Below, one piece after another: positions 1 to 9,471 of a stretch of DNA of 64,000 bases. Both the position numbers and the translations under genes were made by a program. The stretch is from Edaphochlamys debaryana (Eukaryota; Chlorophyta; Chlorophyceae; Chlamydomonadales): contig JAEHOE010000041.1 in the NCBI GenBank assembly GCA_016858145.1, positions 496,001 to 560,000 of the forward strand, given 5' to 3'. The first letter of the stretch is position 1. Every line of letters begins with the position of its first letter. A model generated the notes under the pieces. It worked only from the letters and a program-made list of their open reading frames with translations. It was not told the origin of the DNA and made no database searches.

Positions 1-93
1 AAGCGGCTGCCCCCGTGGCAAGGGCCGTTGCTCTTTGCTTCATAAATGCCTGCATAATCACGTCCAATCGTTACCCATGCCCACCACCCACAG

Positions 94-1038
94 AACGCTG
101 TTATGGTTGGCTCGGTCAACGCCACCACCCTCAACGTTGACGCCACGTGGGATACACGCCTGTGAGTACGGCGCACGGTGTACAGCGGGTTTGGGCAGGG
201 CGGTACTGGATTGGTGCGTCATTCAGCAATGTCACTTTCCCGGGTCAGTAGGCCCAATGGCACACGCACAGAAGGCCAGCCTACCACTCTCGCATTCGGG
301 GTCGCCCGCTTGTCCCGTACCCCTCTCGCACGATACGGAGGGACCGCCAGGTCCATCCTAATCCGTTGCTCACAACACCGCACTGCCATCTACCCGCTCG
401 TGGTACTCCCCCTCGCAACCACTATCCGTAGCGGTCCACCCACGCGAAGGTTTCCACCACCAAGGTGACTCACAAAACCCATGACACCTCCCACCCACCC
501 GCCCACCCACCCACCCGCCCCCAGCGGCCCCCGCACCCTGCGCACCGACCGCTCCAGCGGACAGCTGCAGTTCGTGGCGGATCAGACCAAGGCCTCGCTG
601 GCAACGCCCAACAACGTGGCCATCCTGTACGGCAGGTACGGCAGCTGTTGGCGGGCTCGACGGGGCCTAGTCGGGTCTGAGTCAGCCTGGGGCAGTGGTT
701 GAAACCGTGGTGGACCACGTGTTCGCACTCGGGTGTTTGGCGCGCGCCGCTGGGTGGAGCGAGGCCGCAGGTCTCGGGTATAGGCCCTGCCCCTCTCCTC
801 TGCACGATAGAGTAGGCGTGCCGTGAGGCCTGCACTCCCCCTTGCTCACCCCTACCCCTTCTCATCCCGACCTCGCCCGCTGCCACCCAGGTCCTACGTC
901 CACGCCATTACTAATGTGCTCGTCCCGGCCTCCGTGGACCTCAAACAGCCCGGCGGCGCAGCTGACGTGGCGCCATCGGCCCTGGCCACCGCCCTGGCGC
1001 TGCTTGGGGCGCTGGCCCTGGCACGGCTGGCTGACTAA
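94..1038 (+). CDS. FAS1 (fasciclin) domain protein, 3' part, probable GPI-anchored surface protein
   Basis: Three terminal exons of a gene entering from the left: 94-161, 525-635 and 891-1038 (TAA at 1036-1038). Phases agree across both introns (donors GTGAGT at 162 and GTACGG at 636; acceptor AGs end at 93, 524 and 890). The joined reading contains TLRTDRSSGQLQF, then NVAILYGR and SYVHAITNVLVP. That matches the end of a FAS1 domain, whose last block is a His in a hydrophobic strand closing with VLxP. After a short spacer the chain ends in a hydrophobic tail (ALATALALLGALALARLAD), the layout of a GPI-attachment signal. FAS1 proteins act in adhesion at the cell surface or in the matrix; that role is inferred here. 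Only about one domain's end is visible, so the family call is moderate. Bases 1-93 read as intron. Confidence 0.6.
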
Positions 1039-2969
1039 GCAGTCCGCATCTATCCGATCTGGTCTGGTCTGGTCTGACTAAGCAGTCCGGACGGTTCGGT
1101 TTCGTCAACGAGACTGTGCACTCAGGAGTCCAGCCGGCGTGCGGCGGCGTGTCGTACGCCGGACGTTTCGGTTGCATTGATAAGTGGGGACAGCTGAAGT
1201 ATGAGCTGACGGTGTGCTTGGGATACGCGGGGTGAAGGGGGTCGGGGGCAGTTGGCGCGTGCGCGTGTCAAGAGGGGTTTACAGCAAAGTGCAATGCCAG
1301 TGCACGAGGGCGCGCTCGGCTCCAGGCCCTAGTCGCCATGCGAGAAGGGTATCACCTGGAGGTGACGGTTGGAAGATGTGCGGACTCCCATGCAGTCAAG
1401 TTACAATAAGTCTTATGCTTTCTCTGTGTGCTCCTCGCCAGTTTCTCCAGTTTCGTTGGCACTCCCTGGCGCAGGGGCAAGCACCACTTCTGATACTTTG
1501 AGATAGCGAGTGCTTTGAGTGATGGTTGTGCCGAGGGAGGGACAGGGGTCCGGCTGTGGAAGGGGGTCAGCTCCACGGCTCTGTGCGTGGAAGGGGTTGC
1601 TTGCTTGGCGTGCTTGGTTTGGGCGGAACCTTGAGCGAGACTCTGCAGGCCGAGTATCCGTCTACCGGGGCGATTAAACGTGGTTTATGTGGCTGGGGCG
1701 TTTACTTCCCTTCAGTTGAGCGATACATGGGTCGTGGTACATGCGTATGCACGGTACCACTACTGGCAAAGCTGGCAATGTCGTTATCTGTGCTGGTTGG
1801 AACTCTTGGAAGTACGAGGTGATGCGCAAAGGACTCATGCGTGCATACAAGGTCGCCCCCAGGAGCTTGAGGACAAAGGTGCTTACATGTATCCAGACAA
1901 CATCCCTAGGCGTTGGCAGGACTGAGCTCTGAAGCCCAGTTCTCATCATGTGTTGGTGCGAAGCCGTGCTCGGTGGCGCGGCTCCTAACTACCCGGTATG
2001 AAATGACTCGTAGAATCTTGCTGTGGGCCGGAGCGTGGCACGGAGGTGTTGCACCCAGGGCCACCTCAGGGCCGCAGGCACAAGGCAAGAGAATCAGTGC
2101 AGAGTCGATCAGCTTACAGACCAGCTGCACCACAGGTTGGTGCGTCGGCATTCCCGCTCCTTGCTCCCGCACGGGTCTAAATTCATCACCACGCCGCGTT
2201 TTATCATGACAACCGAGACAGCCCTGGACAACCCAGAACCCACTCCGAAGGGACGGGCCCAGAGCTGGCCCTGGAGGTGCCTGTGGTACTAGTAGTCCAC
2301 CGGGCAGCCACCTCCTCGGCTCAGGCGGCCACCCGCCACTGCCACTACCAATTGACACGCCACAGCCAAAATGTAGGCTACATCCTGCAGTGATCCCAGT
2401 CCATCCCAGCAAGCTCTATCCCCGCATCTCTGCTCAGTCGTTCAGTGTCAGGAAAGACCATAAGAAGGGCCGGAGCCAACAGAACAGGATAAGCCATCCA
2501 GCCCTGGTGTAACCAACGTCTACTCAACGAGTACCGCCGTCATACCGGTCAGCATATATGTTATTTTAGCTATCTATACATCAGGGAGTCAACGTGCAGG
2601 TGAGCTGCCTAGTCCCACTCCTCCTTGCCGCTAAGGGCTGATAGCCATCCACCCACACAGCCCCGTCTGCAGATCTCGCTGGGCCTACCTAAGCGAGACG
2701 CTAAACACGCAGATACCACACGTACTGTCGAGTGCAGTACAGGCAGTTCTGGGGAGTTCGCGTGGACCTAAGGGTCTGAGGACAGCGCAAGAGCTGCTTT
2801 CGCTAGCTATGGCGCACATGGGAGTCCAGGAACGCATGATGCCGTGCCCCTCCTTCCCCTCAACACGGGGGGCACCATCCCCGCCGGCCGGCCCCGGACG
2901 GAGCTGCCGCAACAACAACCCCAAAAACCCATTCCCCATACCCACCCCCACCCGCAATCCAACTACCCC
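1039..2969. other. Intergenic / 3' UTR region between two convergent genes
   Basis: No coding exon, RNA gene or mobile element could be supported. Open frames here (for example the minus-strand frame at 1906-2412) have no Pro/Ala-rich coding bias, domain or splice-site context. A short GTCTG direct repeat lies at about 1060-1080. The region probably holds the 3' UTR of the FAS1 gene and, at its right end, that of the minus-strand Cys-rich gene. Confidence 0.5.
2508..2512 (+). terminator. Candidate TGTAA poly(A) signal of the FAS1 gene
   Basis: This is the first TGTAA downstream of the stop at 1038, the chlorophyte poly(A) signal. It would imply a 3' UTR of about 1.5 kb, long but usual for these algae. 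The link to the FAS1 gene is by position only. Confidence 0.4.
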
Positions 2970-2974
2970 TTACA
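2970..2974 (-). terminator. TGTAA poly(A) signal of the Cys-rich gene
   Basis: TTACA on the plus strand reads TGTAA on the minus strand, 318 bases beyond the stop codon at 3292. Position and spacing fit the end of the minus-strand gene 3292-5703. Confidence 0.55.
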
Positions 2975-3291
2975 ACCTTCCTTGCCCCCGGATGAATGCG
3001 TGGCGGGGCTTGCCCCACTGCGCGCGCGCGCCTCCTGCCGACTCTACGTCTGTCGATACCGCCACGATTGTCACGCGACGCGTGGACCAAGCCAAAATCA
3101 CACGACGGCCAAATCCTCGGCCTCAGCGCCACCATTCGCAGGGCCGCCGCCGCCGCCCAGCGTCACCCCAGCCTGGTCTCGGCATGGCCTCCGCCTTCTC
3201 CAGCGGAGGCACGCCGAGCTCCTGCCCCGAGTGGATCGGGGCTGGGAAAGTGAAACCCGGGATCACTGCACAGCACAGGCCTGACAGCGCA

Positions 3292-5703
3292 TTACTCGGA
3301 GGCCTGGGCCTCCGCAGGCGATGGCAGGTCCCGGAGCAGGGCCTCCAGGCGCGCGGCGTCCACGTGCATGGGCCCGCCCTCGCCCTCACAGTCGCCCGGG
3401 GTCGCCTGGGGAGCAGGCGTGGGGCAGGGCGTCGTGAGGGGGGCGTGCTGGGGCTTGGGGCGAGGGGCTGGGTGTCTGCACGTGCAGTGCGCGAGATCTG
3501 TCGCGCGTGGAAGGGCACGCAGGTTAAGTGCCGTGACGCTCTCCATCCGAGAACCGCACACAGCTGCTCACCCTGCGACACGTGTCTACCGCCTTTGCGT
3601 AGGCCAGATAGAACCTGGGCAGGGCGGAGGCGGAGGCGAGGGTGGAGCGAGGGGCAAGATTGGCAGGTGAGATGACCCTGGGTGTGCGGGCTATTCGTTG
3701 GCAACGCAGGGACCCCGCGCATGGGCACCCTCCCCATCGCCCATGGCTCCCGGCATGAGAGCTCGACTCACGAGTCCAAGGATGAACCTGCATCTGCGCT
3801 TGCGGTGGCAGCCGCAAAGGCTGCCGTACAGCTGCCGTACAGATCACTACGGGCCAGGGCCAGCGCTTGCCTTGGCACACCGGCAAAGCCAGGGCCGGAA
3901 GACTCCTGCACGGACGAATGGGGCGAGGCCCGCTTCGTAAGGCCTGTCCACGAGGGGCGGGTCCCCGGCGGTGGATCGCCTTCCGTCTAACCACGCATGG
4001 CCTGAGGCCATTGCCACCTCTTGGTATATCTGAGCTACGGCCAGGTGCCCGGGGGCCAGCAGCATCTAAGCCCCTGCCGCCTCGGAGGATGCTAGCAGCC
4101 ACGCCAAACCCATCCGCCCCCGCGCCCCCCCCGGCACACCCACTAGGAGGGGTGCCAGGCTGGCGGCCAGAGCGGCGAAGTCGGCCTGCCACAGCGCCGC
4201 CGAGGTGCACAGGCCCTCGCCAATCGGGCCTGAAGGCGAAGGGAGGTGGGAAAGGAGCACTACTTGGGTTGGGTTGGAGAGGGTACTGGTGCGGCATATC
4301 GGGGCATGTGACCTCTGCGCGCTTACAAAAGGCACGTCACCGCACATGGCTCTCCCAGAGCAGCTGCCAGCTGCCCTTACCAGACCAACCCAGGGCCAGG
4401 CCCCAGTCAGGCCCACACCCAGCATGCGCGGGCCCACGGAGGCCCGGCCCCGCTTGCCTGCCCGGCCGCTCCCCAACAGCCGCTGCCGGAAGACCGCCTC
4501 TACAAAGGACGGGAGGTCGAAGTCCGGCCCGCCGTCGGCCGTGACCCCGGCCGCCGCGATGTGCTCCCGTGTCCGCCATACGCAGCCCATGTGGGTCGGG
4601 CAGGAGCTGGCGGAAGCTGCGCTGGCCTCACAGCGGATCTCGCGATCCGCCAAGGAGCCGGGGCAGGCGGAGGTGGAGGCGGGGCCCGGCTGGGCGTAAG
4701 GGTGGGCGTGAGGGGCGAGGGGGGCAAAGGGGCGAGGGTGGGACGTGGGGTACGGTAGGCAAGAGGATTACAAAAGATAATGGCTGTGCAGGGGGTGGCG
4801 TGGGCAAATGCCTCTCGAAAGCAGGCAAGCGAGATGCTTTTAGAGTGTGTGATCTACAATGCAACGCATAGCAGCGTTGCTGGCCTCTAGTAGCCCCGGG
4901 CGCTTCATTGCAGCAGCACACGCCGTGCCAACTACTTCCCCACCTGCACGTTTCTCCCCAGCCTGCACCCCTCGCCCTCAAGCCACCTGCAGGCAGGACA
5001 TTGCGGTGAGCACATGCCCTGAGCGCGAGTACAGCATCTGGGGCGCGCAATGACGTCATAGTTGCGGGTGACTGGACAAGCGGTAGGTGTCGGCTGGAGT
5101 CCAGAGTTCAATCGTGCCGGCACGCCATGTCCCAACTATTCCAGCACTCACGCGCATGTCTCGACCTCCACGCAGCTCCCTTCGATGCCGAACGTTCTAC
5201 ACCGATAATCGGCGGCGAGGTTCCATGCGAGAAGTCTGCCAGTACAAGAGCGGGGTCGCTGGTCAGACGGGAATGGGTGAAAGGGTTGGAGGCGTGGACG
5301 AAAGCATAAGCGTCGCCCGGAGCGAACTGACCTGGAAGCCGCTGTTGCTGGCGTTGGAAGCGATGCGACAAAGCCTGGGTTGAGAGCGCAGCCGTTGGCT
5401 TCCGGCAAGCAGATTCCGCCGCTGCTGGGCAGCTGGTCTCGGGACCCTCGCAGGGACATGCGTGCGCCTGCTTGTGTCCTCAGCTGACGCCGGCTTGTCG
5501 TTGCAGCAATGCGCTGCGCTCCGCTTGCGCCCTGCGAGGAAGGGCGTGCTCGCCAGGGTTGCGCGCCTTGCGCCATAAATCTGTGAACAACTGCGCGCGT
5601 GAGCCGTCCTGCTCAAAGGACCTACCTGGAGGACCAGAGCGGTGGTGCTCAGTGCCAAGAACGCCGCGACTGCAGATAAGCGCCCGCCTTGTTTGCGCGC
5701 CAT
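3292..5703 (-). CDS. Small secreted Cys-rich protein of unknown family (9 exons, ~337 aa)
   Basis: Family not recognised. Exons, 5' to 3': 5626-5703, 5332-5531, 5152-5196, 4944-4986, 4419-4689, 4144-4229, 3772-3905, 3572-3614, 3292-3405. All phases close and the total is a multiple of three. The fifth donor is uncertain: 4341 also keeps frame and adds 26 residues. The start is the ATG at 5703 because it opens a classic signal peptide (MARKQGGRLSAVAAFLALSTTALVLQ over residues 1-26). A basic stretch with TSRRQL follows, then a mature part with about 13 cysteines in short motifs such as GGICLPEANGCALNP, GSCVEVETCAW, EGCRLG, SCPTHMGCVW and YAKAVDTCRR. The end is an acidic, Leu-rich helix (ARLEALLRDLPSPAEAQASE). 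It is inferred to be secreted with disulfide bonds. No catalytic motif was seen. It lies tail to tail with the FAS1 gene. Confidence 0.65.
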
Positions 5704-5962
5704 GTCGCCGGGGCTGGACTCGGCTAGCTGCAACCTCGATCCAGCTGCGCCCTCAAGAGCTTATGTACGTAGCTATGTTGTGGAGCTGCGTTTAGGGGTA
5801 TGAACGCGCCATCGTCGTGACGACCAACCCACCTGGTTGCGCGGGCGCGCCGATGCACGCATTCCGTATCAGGAGGTGCGGCTGCCTCATGCGTGACAGC
5901 AACCCGCCACGGGCCCTCGAAGCCAAGCGCGCGCAGGCGCGATCCAGTCCAAGCAACCCCTT

Positions 5963-6360
5963 CTGGTCCCTGACCAACGTCCCTGACGTCGTCAGGGTCA
6001 CGCGTGAACTGATGAGCATTGGAGGCCTCAGAATCTCAGGGGTCGTTGGGCCCGTGTTGGGCCCGGCTGTTGACGACCAGGGACCGCTCCGACTTGTTGG
6101 TCAGCAGCGTCTGGGGTTGGGGTGGGTGGGGTGAAAGGGGGTAAGGGGGCAAGGGGGTGATTTACGGAGCGTTGGACAGCGAAGGGAGATACAGAGCGGC
6201 AGCCAGCGCAGGTACCCGGTAAGGGGGTAGAGGGTAGAGGGTGTGTACGTAATCCCCAACCCAAAGCCCCTCCGTCGTGGCCCTGGTCCCTGACCAACGT
6301 CCCTGCCGTCGTCACGCGTGAACTGATGAGCTACCTCTGGAGGCCTCAGAACCTCTCAGG
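5963..6360. repeat. 78-bp direct repeats bracketing a captured EZH fragment
   Basis: Bases 5963-6040 and 6283-6360 are copies of one 78-bp sequence beginning CTGGTCCCTGACCAACGT and ending GGAGGCCTCAGAA..CTCAGG, differing by a few substitutions and short indels. The 232-bp EZH-derived segment lies between them. Such a layout arises when foreign sequence is pasted into a locally duplicated target. Confidence 0.85.
6037..6268 (-). pseudogene. Stray copy of EZH exon 12 and its flanking intron
   Basis: Bases 6037-6268 match 10644-10874 inside the EZH gene at about 97% (roughly six differences), same orientation. The copy includes nearly all of the exon encoding TLLTNKSERSLVVNSR and about 155 bases of the intron upstream of it in EZH sense. 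It lacks the exon's last bases and donor site. Because intron sequence is included, the copy came from DNA and not from a spliced transcript. It lies about 1.1 kb downstream of the EZH stop codon and is presumably non-functional. Confidence 0.9.
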
Positions 6361-7412
6361 ACGACTCAGGCAGTGCCCCCTGCCCCCATCGTAGTCACAG
6401 CGTTTATGCCGCGCCACGCTTCCCAGGGATTCCAGTAGTAATCCCAGTCCTCCGACGGCTCTCTTGACACCCCTTAACTCCGTTGCTAGTAGAAATTCCT
6501 TGACACCAGTGCAGGTGGTGCTTCGTATGCTGAGGTACGCGCGGAGCCATGTGCTGACTGCTGACCGTGCTGAGGGATTCTCAGGCGGCCGAGGTGTCTG
6601 TCCCGCGGCCATCCACCGGTGTCCTTGCACATGTTGCCAGCCGCCCAAGGCCTCGTTGCTCAGCCAGGAGGCTTGGGCTCTGAAAAGGGGGTCCTTGCGA
6701 CGCTGATTACGGTGGCATGCCTCCAGTTCTCCTTGGCCCTTGAACCTCCGCCCTCCATCAAAGCCAGAAAGTGATTTCCTCATTCAATAGACGGTCCCTA
6801 AACCGGTGCCTTGTCTCGTCTCCCGGACAATGGCTGCCAACCCCAGAGGCGATGCAACTGCGCATGCAGTCGCCCCTGGCCTACCAGGCACAGTGGGCCC
6901 AGACTTCAACGCACCCGTTCCGGTGCAGCAACGGTCAACGGTAAACCGTCTGCTCCTTCAAACGTGGCCCAACACTTCCAAGGGTACACAATCACTGACC
7001 TGTAAGCCATTCCTCTTTGCCTGCGCCCCTTCCAAGCCTGCCTGCCAACCCAACAATCGCGCAACAGTCAACCCTCTGCTCCCTCAAACGTGGCCCAACC
7101 ACTATCTGTTCGCTTCTCCACTTTGCCCGCGCTCCGTCCCAGCCGGCCGCCTGCCCAACTGCTGCTCTGCCCCTCGCCGCTCAAGTCCTGCACTGCCCCC
7201 TCCCGGAGAAGGGGGCTATGCCCTCCCCCCCCAAACCCCCCATCACGCCCCCCCCCCCCCCGAGGCCATCCACGGCTCCTCCTGCCCACCTGCTCGTCCC
7301 CCCAAGCCTCGTCCCGTACTGACTGCTCGTCCCAAGTAGCCAACTGCTCGTCCCGCGCCACCACCGGCTCGTCAGTCCGTCCATCTGCTCGTCCCACGCC
7401 GCCGCCCGCTCT

Positions 7413-9471
7413 TCAGCTGCGGTGCTTCTTCTTGACCCAATGGGGGGCAGTGTCCTCCGAGTACCTGACAGGGGGGGGGGGGGGGGAGTTTGGGGGGGCA
7501 GGGTCGAACGGGTTGGAGCGAAGGGGCAGGCGGGTAAGGGGTTAAGGGGGACTGGGGAGGAGGGGAATGGGGCATGATGAGGAAAAGGGGCTGGTGGGAA
7601 GCCATGGACATGGGGCACAAAGCTTGCAGCTGTGCGGAGCCTGACTTCATGGATGCAGATGTGTGCTGGATATGGGTGTGTGCTGGATCCAGATCTCGCA
7701 CCTGTAGTCGTACGTAATCTCCATGCCCGGGTACACGGGCTTGTCTGCGAAGATGGCGATGCGGCTCTCCCCGTCCACCAGCAGGACCTGACAGGGGGGG
7801 GGGGAGGGAGGAGGGGGGAGGGGGGAGGGGGGGAGCAATGGGGCAGGGAGAGGACGGGACGCCATGTGAGCGGCAAACAGGGAAAGGGGGAAGAGGGAGT
7901 GCCTGCCACACACCTACCGTACACACACACATACGCCCGCGCAGGGGTCTCCACGCCGTCCACCCGCGCCCTGACTCTACGCCCGCCGGCGGTGTGCCGC
8001 GTCTCTAGGTTCTACGTCCTCGACGACGCCTCTTACGGCTATTAAGCTCCCCCTGCGCCCATTCCCTATCATCCCTGCATGTTCGCTTCTGCTCTACGGC
8101 CACCGTCCGCCTTCACGCCAGGTGAGCACTATCTTCTCTCATATCGGGCTCCTTCGGGGGGATACGACCGTCCCGGGTTGCTGAACTCGTTGTCTGTTGT
8201 GGGCTTTCGTGTGTGCACACCGCCGGCGGGCCGCACAGCTGTTGCTCAGACAACGAACGAACCTCTGGCGCTTCCCGCTCTGGCGCTCGGACCGTTCGCT
8301 CTGGGCTCGCGGAGCTTCACCAACTGCAACAACTTCAGTATGTCGGAAGGAGCTGGCGCCTCACTACTTCGGGGTCTCGCCGGGCTTTCTGCTTTCTTAC
8401 GGCTTCCTCGTTACCCAACACACACATACGCACCGCTTCCTTGCTGCGAAGACTCTGTCACGCACCTGCCCCTATCGGCCTCCTCGTGACCCCCACTCGC
8501 CCCCCTCCCGTCCTGCTGCTGCGCCTCTCGTCCCCTTCCTACCCCCCGCTTCCCCCCCCCTTACCTTGGCCTTGGCCACGGGCTCGTGGCTGTGGTTGGC
8601 GCAGCGGAGCTTGTTGCCCCTGGGGTGGGGTGGGGTGGGGGTCGGGGTGAGGGGTGAGGGGTGAGGGGTGAGGGGTGAGGGGTGTGTGGGCAGGTCAAAG
8701 ACAAGGGCTTTTCCCCGGGATCAGGGTCCAGGCGGCAGGACGGCCCGTTCCCATCCTTTCCCCCTTCCTCCCCCCCTCCCTCCCCCCCTCCCTCCCCTGC
8801 CCCCACCTGAACTTTGCGTCCACCACCCACTCCGTGTTGAGGTTGAACAGGTAGCTGGAGGGGGGGGGCAGTGGGAAGGACGTGGTTACCGGTATCGGAA
8901 GTCAGGAGTGCAGGTCTGACTCTGCTAGCATTAAAACAACAACAACGACAACACGTCGGCCATAGCCATGCGGGAACATTGACCATGTGGCCCCAGGCCA
9001 CCGTGGACTCCCAACACTGAACTCTAAGCATTTGCCATTTGCCAGCCTCCACCCCCGACACCAACCACACCCTCCACGAACCCGTACGCACCTGTTGTTC
9101 ATGTGGTCGTACACGCTGCCGCGGCGGTTGGCCTCGTCCTGCGGCGGTTGGCAGTACGGTTGGCGGTTGAAGGAGGGGGTACTCGACCCCACATCCTACC
9201 TCTACCTCAACCTCCAAAACCACTCTGAAGCCGCCCTGCCCCCTTCCCCCCCTGTCAGGTCCCTCCCCCCCCTCCCCCTTGCCTACCTGTGTGATCAGGT
9301 CCCCCGTGTACTCCCCCAGGAAGCCGTTCTTGGACTCTTCCCCCTCCCCCCCCCCCCTGTCAGGTCCCTACCTCCCCCCCTTGCCTACCTGTGTGATCAG
9401 GTCCCCCGTGTACTCCCCCAGGAAGCCGTTCTTGGACACGTGCTGGGCCGCGAACAGGCCCCAACCCGCAC
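7413..9471 (-). other. EZH: EZH SET catalytic domain
   Basis: Six exons encode GAGWGLFAAQHVSKNGFLGE, YTGDLITQDEANRRGSVYDH, NNSYLFNLNTEWVVDAKF, RGNKLRCANHS, VLLVDGESRIAIFADKPVYP and GMEITYDYRYSED. The NHS (AdoMet) and YDYR (catalytic Tyr) signatures are intact. Where most EZH proteins read NHSxNPNCYAK, this one reads NHSHEPVAKAK, so the Asn and Cys after NHS are replaced without a length change. Confidence 0.93.

Larger units (their letters stand above)
5704..7412. other. Intergenic: promoter of the Cys-rich gene, EZH fragment, 3' flank of EZH
   Basis: The left part should carry the 5' UTR and promoter of the minus-strand gene at 3292-5703. The centre holds a duplicated EZH exon bounded by direct repeats (listed separately). 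The right part, 7200-7410, is C-rich with repeated CTCGTCCC words at about 7292-7396. No gene was supported in any frame, and no TGTAA for the minus-strand EZH gene was found. Confidence 0.5.

Noticed and set aside
1906..2412. 168-codon minus-strand frame as a gene
   Set aside because: No domain, no codon bias like the neighbours and no splice context. It lies in the probable 3' UTR of the FAS1 gene.
6806..7339. Pro-rich plus-strand frame downstream of EZH
   Set aside because: Composition follows the C-rich flank and simple CTCGTCCC repeats. There is no start context, domain or intron pattern.
9249..9335. Left copy of the SET exon edge as an alternative or mutually exclusive exon
   Set aside because: It lacks the exon's 5' part and an in-phase acceptor at the homologous place. 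The right copy splices correctly on both sides.
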